64,000 nucleotides of DNA, from contig JBNGIO010006013.1 of NCBI GenBank assembly GCA_049999805.1, positions 102,336 through 166,335 of the forward strand, read 5' to 3'. Positions 21,868-34,341 of the stretch are shown here, piece by piece. The translations under genes were made by a program, and so were the position numbers. Position 1 is the stretch's first letter. Each line of letters opens with the position of its first letter. The DNA comes from Folioceros fuciformis. Taxonomy: Eukaryota; Anthocerotophyta; Anthocerotopsida; Anthocerotales. The notes beneath the pieces are model-generated. The model did no database searches, was not told the origin of the DNA, and worked only from the letters and a program-made list of their open reading frames with translations.

Positions 21868-24855
21868 CTAACCAGTGTTCTGCATCCCAGCAGCAATACC
21901 CTTCATGGTGAGAATCAAGGTGTCGATCAACGTGTCCTCCAGCCCAGGAGGATACTGGGTGGTAGAATTGAGCGGCACCGGGTCAGCAGCGGGCGGGGCC
22001 GAGGCCGAGGCTAGGTCCGCACCATCAACTGGATTCCGGACACACACCCGTGATTTCTCGTCACGCATCCTCTTCAACGTGTACGCCTGCTGCACGTTGA
22101 GGGCCGTGATGTAGGGGTCCCTGAGCCGGAGCCTCTGCTTCAAGGTAGGATTTCCGGCAAGGATATCCCCATGTCCCGCCACCTTCAAGAGAAGCTCCTT
22201 GGCCTCGTCGTACTTGGCCCGCATCGTGGCACCCAACTCATGCAGCTCATCCGACACCAGCAAATTATCGTACAAGGTAGCGATCCTGGGGTCCCCCTTG
22301 GCGAACACCATCTCAATTAAGTCGATGGTAACTCTGAAGAACGGCCATTCTTGGTACATGCTCCGCAATGTGTCAAGATTGCGAGGGCTCTTGTCCAGGG
22401 CCGTCCTGAAGGCCGCCCCGAGTCCCAGCCACACAGGCAAATGGAACCGCGTCTGCGTCCATGCGAAAATCCACGGGATCGCCCTCAGCGACTCGATGCC
22501 TCCGCTGGGTCTCCGCTTGGAAGGTCTGCTCCCGATGTTCATCCGGCCGAACTCCAGCTCCGGGGTCGCCGCCCGAAAGTACTGAACGAACCTGGGGTCC
22601 CCGAAAACCAGGGCCCGGTACTCCCCCGTAGCCTCAACCGCCATAGCATCCATGAGCGCCCGCCACTCTGGCCTCGGCGACACTGGGGGCCGCATCCCGT
22701 GCTCCAGCGTCGCGGCTGTGAACCGCTGCAAAGTCCGGAAGCACAAATGCTCTTCCCCGAACGACTGCTCGATCACCTCGCCCTGGATGGTCACCCGCAG
22801 CGACCCGTTGATGGTGTCCGGGGGCTGCGACAGGATAGCGAGATGCGTCGGCCCGCCTCCTCGGCCCACCGTCCCGCCCCGGCCGTGGAAGATGGTGAGC
22901 TTCACACCATACTGCTTCGCTACATTCACCATGCTCTCCTGCGCCTTGAACATGGCCCAGGCCGCGGTCAGCCTCCCTGCGTCCTTCCCGGAATCCGAGT
23001 ACCCGATCATCACCTCCTGCTGCCCGGCGATCCGCGCCAGGTACCAGTCGCTGGAGAAGAGACGTTCCAGCGACGCAGACGCCGACTCCAAGTCCGCCAG
23101 CTTCTCAAACAACGGCACTACCCGCAGCGGCCTGGGCACCCCGCACTCCCTTTGCAGCAGCTCCACCACCAGCACGTCGGACGGCGCCGTGGCCATGGAT
23201 ATGACATACGCCCCGAGGGAATCCCGAGGAAGCTTGGCCACCGTCCGGATAGTGTCCAGCACGTCCTTTATCTCCTCCGTCATGGGCAGATCTCCGCCGA
23301 ACAACGGCCGCTTCCCTCGCAGCTCCGCAAGCAGCCATTCCTGCCGCTTCTCCTCGCTCCAGCCCCGGTACGAGCCCAGCTCCAGGTGCATAGTGATGGC
23401 GTCCATGACATCCGTGTGCCTGTCCGATTCCTGCCGGATGTCCAGCTTCACCAGGGACAGCCCGAAGCAGGCCACCTGCCGGATGAAGTCCAGCAGGCTC
23501 CCGTCAGCGATGGCCTTGTCGCCGGTGGAACACAGGGAGCGGTAGCATAGCTCCAGCGGCTCCAGGAGCTGATCAGTGGATGAGAAGGTTTCATTAGCCG
23601 GGATGTCGGACTTGCCTGCAGCCAGGGTCCGGCGGATGTACTCCCGAGTGTAGTAGAGCCTGGCTCGCACGTCGCCAAGAATCACCCGGTAGGGTTCCCC
23701 AGAAGGAATTTGCTTCCAGAACTCGATGTAGTCCGTGGGGTCCTTCTTGAAGACGCCCTCCAGGGATGCCACCCGGGAGCGAAGCTCGTCGCTGCACCGC
23801 CACATGGAGAGCTCGAACATGAGGTTGTCCAGCTGCGATAAGTGGAGATTGATGGCCATGAGGCGCGCGAGGAGGCAGACATCACGGGTGACCTCGGGCG
23901 TCACCCTGGGGTTTCCGTCCCGATCCCCTCCCATCCAGGAGGAAAATTGGATGAGCGGGACGTGGTAGGGCAGTCGCTCCGGCACCCCGATGCGGCGGAG
24001 AGCCGTGTCCACCCGGCGGAGGAAGCGCGGAAGTCCTTTCCAGATGGTCTCGTGGAAGTAGCTCATGCCGGCGCGCATCTCGTCTTGCGGCGTGGGCGGG
24101 GTGCGTCGGATCTCGTCGGTGCGGAAGGCGGCCTGGATCTCTCGCTGCAGCGCCTCGGACAGCTCTTGTCGCTCGTGCGTATCTTCCTCCCCGTCCTCGG
24201 CCCGCGCGGATAGGCTAGAGCGGTGGAGCTGGGACAGGAAGCTGCGGATGCGGCCGTGCTTCTGGAGGAGGGAGCGGCGCACAGACTGCGTGGGGTGCGC
24301 CGTGAGCACCAGGTCCACCGTCTGGTTCTTGAGTGCCTCGAAGATGTCCTGCGGGCTCCGACCCAGGCGGAGGAGCGTGGCAAATGTGTCATCCAAGTCC
24401 GACTCCGTCAATGCTGAGCCCTCGTCCAAGATGCCACCCGAGCGAGTCTTGAGCGCACGGCGACGGAGCGCAATCTGCACCTGCTCCGCCAGGTTGCCCA
24501 GGTTCAGCATGTGGGACAGGGAACTGGCCACCACGATGGAGACTCCCGGTTCCAGCGCGCCCATCACCTCCCCGAGCAGCTGCAGGATACGTGGGTCATT
24601 TGTCTGATTGTATTGGCCCGACAACTCGTAGCACCAGACCACCACCTCTTGCACCTTCTCCCCATGCAGCTCCCGGAGCACGTCCAGAAAGCGGTCGAGC
24701 AACAACCCCTCCGATTCCACCAGCGTGTCATCCTCCGATACCTTCTTGGGTGCCAAGAGCCGCATCCGCGCGTTCATGCTAGACGACTTCTCCAACCCCG
24801 CGTCCGACCTCATCGCCATCCCCACGTCCTTGCACCCGATGCAACCTGCATACAT
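21868..24855 (-). CDS. PPC: Phosphoenolpyruvate carboxylase, plant type, intronless
   Basis: One uninterrupted frame gives 995 residues from the first ATG (24855), or 983 from the ATG at 24819. It converts PEP and bicarbonate to oxaloacetate in the cytosol. All signature motifs are present in order: the N-terminal acid-base phosphorylation site [13 protein letters not shown], aligning with the family's EKxxSIDAQLRxL; VLTAHPTQ with the catalytic His; [45 protein letters not shown]; and the C-terminal QNTG typical of plant-type enzymes. The [15 protein letters not shown] segment has Ala where C4 enzymes have Ser, so it looks like a C3-type housekeeping form. Length is close to the usual 960-970. 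Plant-type PEPC genes usually have about ten exons, so the lack of introns suggests a retrocopy, although no poly(A) trace is visible. Long opposite-strand frames here are GC-driven shadows. Confidence 0.95.
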   Translation of the reverse strand: MYAGCIGCKDVGMAMRSDAGLEKSSSMNARMRLLAPKKVSEDDTLVESEGLLLDRFLDVLRELHGEKVQEVVVWCYELSGQYNQTNDPRILQLLGEVMGALEPGVSIVVASSLSHMLNLGNLAEQVQIALRRRALKTRSGGILDEGSALTESDLDDTFATLLRLGRSPQDIFEALKNQTVDLVLTAHPTQSVRRSLLQKHGRIRSFLSQLHRSSLSARAEDGEEDTHERQELSEALQREIQAAFRTDEIRRTPPTPQDEMRAGMSYFHETIWKGLPRFLRRVDTALRRIGVPERLPYHVPLIQFSSWMGGDRDGNPRVTPEVTRDVCLLARLMAINLHLSQLDNLMFELSMWRCSDELRSRVASLEGVFKKDPTDYIEFWKQIPSGEPYRVILGDVRARLYYTREYIRRTLAAGKSDIPANETFSSTDQLLEPLELCYRSLCSTGDKAIADGSLLDFIRQVACFGLSLVKLDIRQESDRHTDVMDAITMHLELGSYRGWSEEKRQEWLLAELRGKRPLFGGDLPMTEEIKDVLDTIRTVAKLPRDSLGAYVISMATAPSDVLVVELLQRECGVPRPLRVVPLFEKLADLESASASLERLFSSDWYLARIAGQQEVMIGYSDSGKDAGRLTAAWAMFKAQESMVNVAKQYGVKLTIFHGRGGTVGRGGGPTHLAILSQPPDTINGSLRVTIQGEVIEQSFGEEHLCFRTLQRFTAATLEHGMRPPVSPRPEWRALMDAMAVEATGEYRALVFGDPRFVQYFRAATPELEFGRMNIGSRPSKRRPSGGIESLRAIPWIFAWTQTRFHLPVWLGLGAAFRTALDKSPRNLDTLRSMYQEWPFFRVTIDLIEMVFAKGDPRIATLYDNLLVSDELHELGATMRAKYDEAKELLLKVAGHGDILAGNPTLKQRLRLRDPYITALNVQQAYTLKRMRDEKSRVCVRNPVDGADLASASAPPAADPVPLNSTTQYPPGLEDTLIDTLILTMKGIAAGMQNTG

Positions 24856-24955
24856 GCCGCTCCGCCTCTTGCCTCCTACAACCCTTGCTCTCCCTCTCCA
24901 GTCCAGATGGTTCAAACAAACACACAGCAATGATTTAAGGCCCTGCTAACTCAGC

Positions 24956-25650
24956 AGGTAACATCTCTCCAACATCGTGAGCGCACCTAGCAGCAATGCA
25001 GATCAAGAAGGTACTACATCTCACTGATGATGACTCAAATGCAGCCTGTACAAAATGTGAGGCATAACCATCTACACGACAGGAACCGACACACAACCTT
25101 CGCATGTACGCCTAATCATGTTCACCAAACCCAGCGACGTGAAAATGCTTGGCGATAACGAGAAGGAAATCATACTGACGATATCTGAGTCTCTGGAAGG
25201 GAGTACCGCTCCAGAGCTAAGAGGTACTCGCTCCATTATGTGCCCATCCATCGACAGGTGCGCTCTGCCCCAACGACGCAGACAGCTATGATGATTGAAG
25301 GAACATGTAGCACGACGCACAGTGACTTTAAACCCGGTGAACAAGCACAAATCTCACACAGCCTTCGACATGAGAAAAATGTGATTGAACAGAGACAGCT
25401 CTTCTGTAGGTCCTCACGTTGGTCTCTAAGTGCCTTGTGCATGTCGCCCATACTTGGGCAGTCACTGGAAACACTACTGCCAGGGCCAGGGCAGAGGGAA
25501 GGTGAATCCAAGATAACACGGTTGAGCAGGTCTGTTCGCAGAAAGGCGCTACCCATCTGTTCATTCAGGCCTCTGCGCTGAAGTTGGCAAATGCCAGCAA
25601 GACAGCTAGCTCAAATTCACGATAGGCGTCCCAAACAAACCCTTCGTTCG
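24956..25650 (-). pseudogene. Partial, decayed duplicate of SART3
   Basis: This segment matches pieces of the SART3 gene in the same order and orientation. 24956-25330 corresponds to about 17650-18060, covering introns as well as exons (for example 'GATATCTGAGTCTCTGGAA' and 'CTCCAGAGCTAAGAGGTACT' occur in both). 25400-25495 corresponds to about 18225-18300 ('GGCAGTCACTGGAAACACT'). 25575-25640 corresponds to about 18880-18950 ('AATGCCAGCAAGACAGC'). The exon at 18405-18780 is missing. Because introns are retained it is a DNA-level duplication, not a retrocopy. It begins about 100 bp upstream of the PEP carboxylase start codon. Confidence 0.85.
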
Positions 25651-26063
25651 CCCAAAGCTTCAACTAGTTGACCTATATCTAAGGCTGGAACCAGTCTTGG
25701 TTGGTTAGTTGCTTTCGCTGTGACCTAACCTCGAATCACGAGATCTGTAGCAACTCAGAATTTGCATTTGCTTTCACTGACATAATCCGGATTTGGCGAA
25801 CTAGTCTCGAGCAGAGAAATCGAGATGCGTCACACAGGCAGGCTGTTCAAGTTTTCCCCGTTCTCCATGTCGTCCAATGTCTTCTCAATCTGTGACAACA
25901 AGAACACAGATTGAGGAGTAGCTGATCGGTACCCAGAAAGCTTTGGAAGGGCAGAACGTTCCTTCACCGATTTGGGACTTGAGTTATGAAAAACATGCAA
26001 ATTTGACACCCTCCACCGTGAGGAACCAGAAGAGGACTGCATTTGCGTTTTCGGACGGGCAGG

Positions 26064-29000
26064 ATGGCATACAATATTGGTGTCAAGCCCCTTCCTCTTG
26101 ATGCTTGCATAGGATTTGAAGGAGCAGTGAACTCCGGATTGATGCTGCATCCCAATGGAACCACGATGCTCTATCCTCTGGGAACCACCATTGTCCTTCG
26201 CAACATTGTAACGTCCTAACATCTTCTTGCCAAGATTGCATCGGAGAAGTGGGTATGAGCAGAATGTTTGTCCAAACCTCGGTGGAAAATTTAGCATCTC
26301 GTAATTGGTGCAGGCCGATATGAAGTCGCAGGAGTTTCTAATGGGGCACACAAATCGTGTGTCCTGTTTGGCTGTATCAAAGACGGGGCGTTATGTCGCG
26401 AGTGGACAGGTTTGTTTATATGCACCCGTCGACCCTAGGTGTCGCTGTGATCGAACACAACGCCCAAAGATTTTGGCCTGTGCTCCACACCAGCTTGAGC
26501 TTGCAAGTCTGCACTGATTGTCCGTGGCGGATCACAGATTGCTCATATGGGATTTGCAGCCGACATTATTATCTGGGACTTTGAAGCTCGAAAGCTTATC
26601 CAAAGGTTAATTCTTCACAAAGTAAGGACTAATGCGAAACCACTGCAATTGCAGCGTGACGTTGTGCATCACATAGTTTTTGTTATCTGTAGTTTTGTGA
26701 ATTAGGCATTTGAAATTTCCCTTTGTTTACTTGCAGTGCTTGCCTTATGCCGTGGTAACAATGAACAGGTGAAGGTGCAAGGTGTCAGCTTTTCCCCAGA
26801 CGAGGAGTTTTTGGTATCTGCTGGCGGCCAGGATGACTTCAAGCTGGTAGTATGGCATGTGAAAACAGGAAAAGCTGTTTGTGGAAGTCCTGTGCCCTAT
26901 GATCATGCGCAATGTGTTACGTGGTACACCAATTCAAGTACGCAACTAATCACAGCAGGAGCTTTTAAACTTCTTGTTTGGAGATTTGACTGTCCCAATA
27001 GAAAGGTGCTGCCTGTGGAATGTCACTTGGGTAGCTTCAAGCGGATCTTTCAAACTTTGGTTAGTGTGAACAGCATGGCATGGTCATGTTTCTGTTTTCC
27101 GGACCAAAAGGCTGTTGAGCGTGATGTAGCATGAAACTGTAAGTAATCAGGGTTTCTGATTCCCTAAACAGCAAGTGGATGCGAATGACGAGTTTGTGTA
27201 TGCTGGTACACGAACAGGAGACATTCTGCAGGTTTGCACAATTTTTCCTTTTCAGAATCCTTGGTCTGAAGATGTTCTTGCTTTGCCAGTCATCATCTCT
27301 ACTGCCTTGAGAAACGTAGCTCAGTTTCAAGACAATTTTTTCCATCGATCGCGGGTTGGTGTGGGGGAGCAGGTCAGCTTGGGGCCAAAGCTCTTCAAAA
27401 ATCATGGACCCAAAATTGTCATTGGTCAAGGTGTGTTTTGCACAGCAATGACGCCAGCTGGTGATCTGGTAGTGGGTGGAGGGAATGGAACTGTTACCCT
27501 TTTAAGAACTTCAAACATGAGGAGTATTTGCAGCACAAAAGTTCAAGGGGGTGTGACGTCAGTGGCAATTACAAACACTCGTCCAGGAGATTGTTTCGAC
27601 GTTTTTGCTGGAACAACTGTCTGCAACATTTATCTTGTCAGGTGTGTTCTGTTTTCCTTCACTGAACCGCGTCAAATGTGAAAGGGGTGAAAACAGTTGC
27701 AACTTAGAACGTCTTCCACATTCTTGAAAGAATTGAGCAATGCCGTGTAGCAATTTTTGTTTGTCATCTACCAACGCTGGCAGATATGATGGAAAGACCA
27801 AAACAATGATTTCAAAGCTGCTGCAAACTTGCCATTTTGCAAAAATCAATGATATTGCATTTCCAGCTGGTTATAGTGAGGTTTTTGCTACTTGCTCCCA
27901 AGCAGATATCCGGATCTGGCATTCAAATGAGTTTCGCTTGCTCCTAAGAATTCAGGTCTGTGCTGCCTTTTGATTACTCCCGTGAGGTGTCGCGTGTAGC
28001 AGGCTTAGCGTAGAGGGGTGCTTCGCACACTTCCTACTTGGAGTGTGTCTCATCTGTGCTTGATGTGCGGCTATACTTTTTATGCAGTGTGAAAATATTG
28101 ACTCACGGGACAAAAGTTCACTAAATGAGGAGTGCTACTGTTTGGCATTTATGCCTGATGGGAAGAGTCTGATCAGTGGTTGGAGCGATGGAAAAATCCG
28201 AGCTTTTGGCCCCCAGTCAGGCAATCTGCTGTACATGATACATGATGCACATCCAGAGGTTGGCTTGGTTCGTGGCCGAAATTAATCAGTGCCCCTGGTC
28301 TCCGTACCCTGACAGTGTGAGACAAGGTTTTGCAGGGGGTGACTGCTATTTGCGGGACTTCTGACAGTGCACGCATTGTGAGTGGAGGTGTTGAGGGTCA
28401 GGTAGTCCACTATCCAATTGTTCACCCGCGGCACAGACTAGCAGTCACAGAACTTCGATCCTTCTGTATCACCAAATTTGCCGTGGTTAAGCCATGTTGA
28501 CTTGAGGTTGATTTTTTATTTTTTTTGTGACGCACCCCTAGGTTCGGGTTTGGAAGATTGGACCATATAGTCACTGCATGATAGCATCGATGAAGGAGCA
28601 CAGGGCCCAAGTGAACTCTGTGCAGGTAGACGCAGTTCCAGCTGCTGTATAGCTTGCTTGATGTTATGCAGGTTTGCAAGGATACTGACAACTGGAAACA
28701 ACGTAGGTGAGGAAGAATGATAGCGAATGCGTAAGCTCAAGTAGCGATGGTTCTTGTATTGTGTGGGATATGACGGTTGTCACTCTCAACCTTCCAATCA
28801 AGAAGTTTCAACTGGATTTTCTTGTTCTGTACATGGTGCCTTACTAGGTTACCTATTCAGTAGTGTGATATGGTCACATGCATGGTGACAGAGGTATGCC
28901 AGAAATCAGAGTTTATATGCATCGACATTTTTCAAAGCTATTTATTACCACCCTGATGAAAGCCAACTTCTAAGCACGGGGACAGATCGAAAGGTGAAAG

Positions 29001-29494
29001 AAGACCTTTCCTTCGCTGTTGAGTAAATTTATGCAGCCCTTATGTTTCTCTGCTCCATTTGTAGGTGACTTACTGGGATGCTTATGACTGCCAAGCCATT
29101 CGAGTGATAGACGGATCGCTGACTGCAGAGGTAAACGATCTGAACATCAGTCCCGACGGGGAGGGTTTTGTGACTGGAGGAGTCGACAAAGAGGTGAAGC
29201 TTTGGAACTATGACGAAGGGCACTGCTACTACATTGGTCGCGGTCACAGTGCGCCAATAACAAAGGTGATGCTTCCCAACGAGACTGCTGAAGTTCGCGA
29301 CTCCATCCTCGAGCTCCTTCATGTTAAAACCAATATTGGTCGTCTGGTTGCAGGTCAGAATCAGTCCCGATCAAACGCGGGTTGTCTCAGTTGGAGAAGA
29401 GGGGGCCATCCTCATTTGGGATTATAAGCCACCCAAATCAAGCTCACCTCCAGAGGAAAAAGCACTTGTGAAGTCTCCTCGCTCTCCAAAGTGA
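26064..29494 (+). CDS. CFAP52: CFAP52/WDR16, WD-repeat protein of motile cilia
   Basis: About 14 exons from ATG 26064 to TGA 29492-29494 assemble a WD40 protein that follows the animal CFAP52 domain plan from end to end. Examples are LDACIGFEG and LMLHPNGTTMLYPLG at the N terminus; MGHTNRVSCLAVSKTGRYVASGQ; IIIWDFEARKLIQRL; SFSPDEEFLVSAGGQDD; LLVWRFDCPNRKVLPVEC; FVYAGTRTGDIL; VGGGNGTVTLL; FATCSQADIRIWH; MPDGKSLISGWSDGKIRAF; SSDGSCIVWDM; VTGGVDKEVKLWNYDEG; and a final VRISPDQTRVVSVGEEGAILIWDY. Exon ends mostly fall in phase 0. CFAP52 sits inside axonemal doublet microtubules in ciliated species, so its expected place here is sperm flagella. The start follows from alignment with the family's N-terminal block. 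The frame appears intact, which argues for functional flagella. Confidence 0.93.
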
Positions 29495-29976
29495 TCTCTC
29501 TCGCCTTTCTCATGGTCAATTCATACGCTCCGACAGTCCGTAAAGAAAACCGGATCTGCGAAGGTATCAGCGGGTTGAGGTATTGGACGTCTGTGGCTGT
29601 GACGGGACGTCACTGCTGTCAGCTACTCCTAGAGAAATCAGTCCATCTCATCGTTATCTCACGTTCACTGAGAAGAAATATTTTCTTGAAGTGCTTTTGC
29701 CTAAGAACTGACAGAAAGAATGAGAAATTAATGATCTCGTGCAGTAGGATCATATCTTCATGATCTCACGCTGCGAAAATCATGTTCAGTCCTAGTTCCT
29801 ACATCTTTGCGCTGGAAACCTCGTTGCCACCCCGTGCACTTGTAGGAGAGCACCACACTTCCAAGGCAAGACAAGGTGAACTTGCACACACATCTTGCTG
29901 TTGGCGGGGCGCCGATGAGGATTACCCCTTGCGTTCGCCGATGGTATAAGCACCAGGTTCCTGAGATAGCTAGCAC

Positions 29977-31367
29977 CTAAAGAGGCTTGCCGCACGCCGA
30001 TGGGGACCTCTGGTCACCTCCTCGGCAGAAGTCCAGATAGGAGGGGCAGCTGTCTAAGCAGTTATCCACAAGACTGGCAGTCAAGTCTGGCATGGGTGAA
30101 AGCAACGGCGAAGGGATTTCCCCAGTCAAAAAGTTTTTATCCAAGAAAAGACGATCAAGCTTGTCCACACCTGGTATTCTCCCTGCCACCTTCTCCGCAT
30201 ATAGCTGGGGAATGGCCCCAGTGAACCGATTTTGTCGCAAGGACAAGGCGTGAAGATGCTGCATGTAAGCGAAATTCGGTGGAAGGTTACCAGCAATGAA
30301 ATTGAAGCTCAGATCGACTGCCACCAGCACGCTGCCGACTCCTTGCATGTTTGGAACACTGATGCTGGTAAAGCTGTTGTGCGACAAGTTAAGCTGCTGA
30401 AGTGATGGAAGTTGGAAGGGAGAGAAGGGTATACGCCCTCGTAAATTGTTGCCTGCTAAGTCCAGGACTGCGAGATGGGTTAGCAGATCCAAGTTTCGAG
30501 GTAACAAGCCAGCGATTTGGTTGTTTCTCAGTGAGAGAAGAATAAGACCTGAGGGCAAACCATAGGGCAAGTGACCTGAAAACCTGTTTGCACTTGCATC
30601 CAGGTATTGAAGCCGAGTGAGATCACGCAGAATGGGGAAGGGCCCGGTGAAAGAGTTCTTGTTGATGTAAAGCTCCGTCAACTGTGTTAGCTGGTTGAAG
30701 AAGTACGGGAGGCGGCCCCCCAACTTGTTCTTCGCCAACGACATGAACTGTAGACTTCCGAGCATAGCAAAAGAGGCAGGTATAACTCCCGTTAGTCCAT
30801 TGTTGGAGACGTCCAGGCGTCGCAGCTGCGAGAGCTGGCCAACACTGTCGGGAATGCTCCCCTCAAAAAAGTTGCCAGACACATCCAGTTCCTGGTCCAC
30901 TCCAGGACAAGTGTTAAGACAGAGCTCCACATCCGGGCATTGAGACCCGGAAAAGCTCAAAACAGCAGCACAAACAACCAGGATGCTCGCTCCCTTACCT
31001 GCAATGCGGACAAGTTCCCGATTGCTGGTGACAATGCTCCTCCGTAAGCACCGTAATCCAGAGTGAGTCGCGTGACTCGCATTTGCCCTTGCAAGCCCGG
31101 CTCGCAAGCGAATCCACAGACGAAGACGACAGAGGACTGTGGTTCGCACGGATCATAAACGAAGTCCCATGAACCAAGGCAGGAAGAGAAGGAGATCGTA
31201 GTCGGATCTATACGTGACTTCAAATCGATAAGTGCCTGTCGATCTGCCGGAAAAGTGAGCGCATCCGCGTGCATCAAAAAAAGCGCTGTCCAGGCCACAC
31301 TGAGAAAGAGATTTGCTGATAACTCATCTTCTTTTCTCCGACAGGCGTGGGGACGAAGGTGTGCCAT
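29977..31367 (-). CDS. Secreted leucine-rich-repeat protein without a kinase
   Basis: Two exons, 31367-30999 and 30891-29977, separated by a 107-bp phase-0 intron, give 427 residues. A hydrophobic stretch (LFLSVAWTALFLM) about 20 residues from the start looks like a signal peptide. Then comes an LRRNT-like cap (DRQALIDLKSRI, GSWDFVYDPCEP, with paired Cys) and about ten plant-type LRRs (for example LDVSGNFFEGSIPDSVGQL, LDVSNNGLTGVIPASF, LDLAGNNLRGRIP, LSLRQNRFTGAIPQ). The protein ends in a Cys-containing cap (DNCLDSCPSYLDFC) and a short tail. No transmembrane helix or kinase follows, so it is probably apoplastic, like PGIP- or PII-2-type LRR proteins. The start is the first ATG. The frame upstream to 31418 lacks another ATG. 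Confidence 0.88.
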
Positions 31368-31419
31368 GGTGGAAACAGCAGGACCAGTTTCTGAAATATC
31401 GTGCTCCCGTACATCCACT

Positions 31420-33840
31420 CTATCCTTCCATGATCACCAACATACAGCGACCAGGAGCAGGGACTGGGAAAAGACAGCCATATACGACCAATAGGTCTCT
31501 TTCGCAAGGCTGAGGGTGGCAGACACAAAACAACGATGTTAGAACATCTCGCGCAGGTTCTCGGCATTGGGAGCTGCCGTTACCCCTTGCCAATCTCCCA
31601 GAGAAACAACAAATTTGGGAGTCGAAATGAACAGAAAAAACGACAGGCGTCCAGTCGCCTGCGAACCACCCGTGGTGCCCAAGCTGTGAAACAAGCGAAG
31701 GCGCAGAAAATGTTTCTGCAGGTGGCGACAGGGGCAAGACGACGAAAAAGACAGAGCAAGATCCAACTGACAAGTCGAACCAACGCAACAGTATGACTCG
31801 GGACTCCAATTTTCCAGCCTTCACACAATCGTACTTCCGCCGAGTTCCCAAACCAGAGAACCGACCTTGGACAAAAACCACAACTCCTCACCTTCAGCTG
31901 TGAGCGACAGGCCTGCCCCTGGCCCGCTTCAGAAATCAATGCCCGGTACCCCGCCTCCAGCTTGCCCTCCAGTTCCTCGGCCTTGGCCGCGTCTCCAGGA
32001 TGTGCAACACAGAGCGCCCCCTCGCAGTCGAGAAGCCAGAACGCACAGTCCAAGCAAATTCCTGCGCACCCGCAGGAGAGGTCAAGAGGGCTGCGGAGCG
32101 CTGCTGGAGATTTTGTTCCCCGCTCCGCAAGCCGCTCTGCCGGCTCGCCTCACCTCGCCTTGTGAACGCCTGACAACAGGCGATGACAAATCGCGACTCC
32201 ACTAACCAGTCCCGACAGACTCCACACAAGAGCTGGCAGGGCCGGGGACGGCCGACTATCGGGGTCCCTCCCGGCAAAATCTAAAGCCCTGTGGCCCGGA
32301 AACCTCCATCGATAGGGGTGAGTCGTTCGTGAGTCGTACAGGCCCGGTATGCATGAATGTACATACATTGTAGGGGTGTCGTCACGAGAGGCTGGTTCGT
32401 GCGGCAGTGCTACTTTTTCCCGTTCCGTCACGGCGAATCCCCGTAATTTGGCCCCCGAAGGCGGCGCAACGTGCCAAAGGTCGAGGCCGTCCAGGTTACT
32501 TTTGTGCTAATGGCGGGTGGCAATGGGTAGGTAGTAAAGAAAGGGAAAGAAGATGCTCGTGCCACGCATGGGCTCGTGACAGCATATGATAATAGGTAGA
32601 AAGTGAAGATAAACAGAGCGTAAGGCTGCTACTACATGCAGTACAGTACAGAGGAGGAAAAGCCGCGGCGATATCATGACACTGCGCCACTGACCGGCTC
32701 ACGTGCCATGCTTTGAGGCTAACATCAAGCAAGCCCGGCAAGTGCAGTGGAAATCCGGATTCCAGGACAAGTGCGGTGTCTTCAATAAGATCGTCCATCT
32801 CCGAAAGCTCCCGCTCGCGAGCCAGAGTAAAGAATGGGCGGCAAAGCATCAAACCCGCATTCAAATCCGCCGTTGGGTGGCCGGGCCTCGGTCAAAGTGC
32901 CGGCCACAGTCACCAGACGGCAGACTGCAGACTGCTGAGCTCTCTCCCCTCGCAAGTGGCCCCAGCTCGGCGCTCATGAACAATGGAGCAATCGCAGTCC
33001 GTAGCAATGGGGACCTGACAAGAGCGGGCCCCGGCTCTGTCCGCTCGTTTTCCGTGCCTCGGCCAGAGGCCACCTTCCTCGCCCGCCCGCTAGAGGACAC
33101 AACCACGCAAAATGGCTGATCTACAACCTGACAGGAGGGGGACGGTCGGCAGCCGCAGCCGCATTTGACACGCACAGGGAATTTTAGGAAGGTGAGCACC
33201 GTTAGCCACATCAGAATCTCAATTCTCACATCTTTTTGCCGCCCGCGAACATCGAAGCAGGCAAGCTGAAAAGCGGACCTAGCAATCTGGAGGCAGCATA
33301 TGCTATCTGGTCACTACTTTAGGAGCATGGTGTGGTCGTCGCTGCTGTGTTGGAATAGACTCGGTAGTCTGTCTGCACAATGCGCGTGGACGTGATCTCG
33401 GCTGATGGACAGGAGGGCGTCAGCAATGCCGGACGCCATGGACCGCGGGCTTAAAAAATATTGACACAGTCCGTGGGGAGAGCAGGATTGGATGGACGGG
33501 ATGGCAATCGTGCTTGGAACCCCCCTGGATCGTGGAATGCTGGATGCCACTCGCCCGTCCGATGGGCATCGTCCATGACGTTCAAGGCAGGAGCGGGCAA
33601 GAGTCGGAGGCGAAAGGAGCGGCTTTGTGCTCACATGTCTGTCCGGAGAGTGGTGGGATCCATGTGGTTGCCGCAATTTGCTCTGGGCCGAGGGATATCG
33701 TACGGAGATGGGATATCTGGTCGGGGCCACATCCAGGGCTGGCGCTCCACGTTAAGAAACCCAGCCTTGTACCGATTGTACTCCGGACACCCAATGCAAG
33801 AAGATGGGCACAAACATGCTATTTCCTTTAGGGTGTTAAT
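31420..33840. other. Gene-poor region upstream of the LRR gene
   Basis: It includes the promoter side of the minus-strand LRR gene. A minus-strand segment near 31900-32055 (frame containing KAEELEGKLEAGYRALI and a good GTGAGG donor) might be an exon, and the plus-strand frame at 32703-33119 spans 138 codons, but neither has a recognisable domain or a convincing partner exon. I report no gene. Confidence 0.35.
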
Positions 33841-33962
33841 ATAGACTGGCTTTGTTGTATGGACTTTGAAAAGTCCATGCCCAATGAGTCTCAAGAGTCT
33901 CACTCTATCGGCGGCAGTCAGCGAATGCTCTTTGCAAAGCAATGGATACATGTTGTTGAAAG

Positions 33963-34196
33963 AGGGCTACCACATAGAAGAGAACATCATTCCTATGACT
34001 AAAATAAACATTGAGTTTCAACAGGGCTATCACATAGAAGAGAACATCATTCCTATTGACTATAATAAACATTGAGTTTCAACAGGGCCACCACATAGAA
34101 GAGAACATCATTCCTATGACTATAATAAACATTGGGTTTCAACAGGGCCACCACATAGAAGAGAACATCATTCCTATAACTATAATAAACCTTGGG
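33963..34196. repeat. 60-bp tandem array inside copy A
   Basis: Four units of 'GGGC(T/C)ACCACATAGAAGAG' plus 'AACATCATTCCTATGACT' and 'ATAATAAACATTGAGTTTCA', with 60-61 base spacing and few differences, so amplification is fairly recent. The corresponding word in copy B (56760-56810) is present once. Confidence 0.92.
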
Positions 34197-34341
34197 TGCA
34201 TTCGTTCATGAACCTAGAAAAGTCCTTGCCCATGGCCCCACGAGTCTTAAGAGCAAGAGGATGAAAATATGGCTTGTCTCACAAGGAAGAAAACTTATGG
34301 ACTTTTGATGCTTCCACAAACCTATTCCCTCTAGTGAAAAA

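Noticed and set aside
22351-23550. Open frames of 399 and 297 codons on the plus strand
   Set aside because: They lie entirely antisense to PEP carboxylase, have GC-driven low-complexity composition and no known domain.
32703-33119. 138-codon plus-strand open frame
   Set aside because: No domain, no conserved pattern, and overlapping frames of similar length on the other strand.
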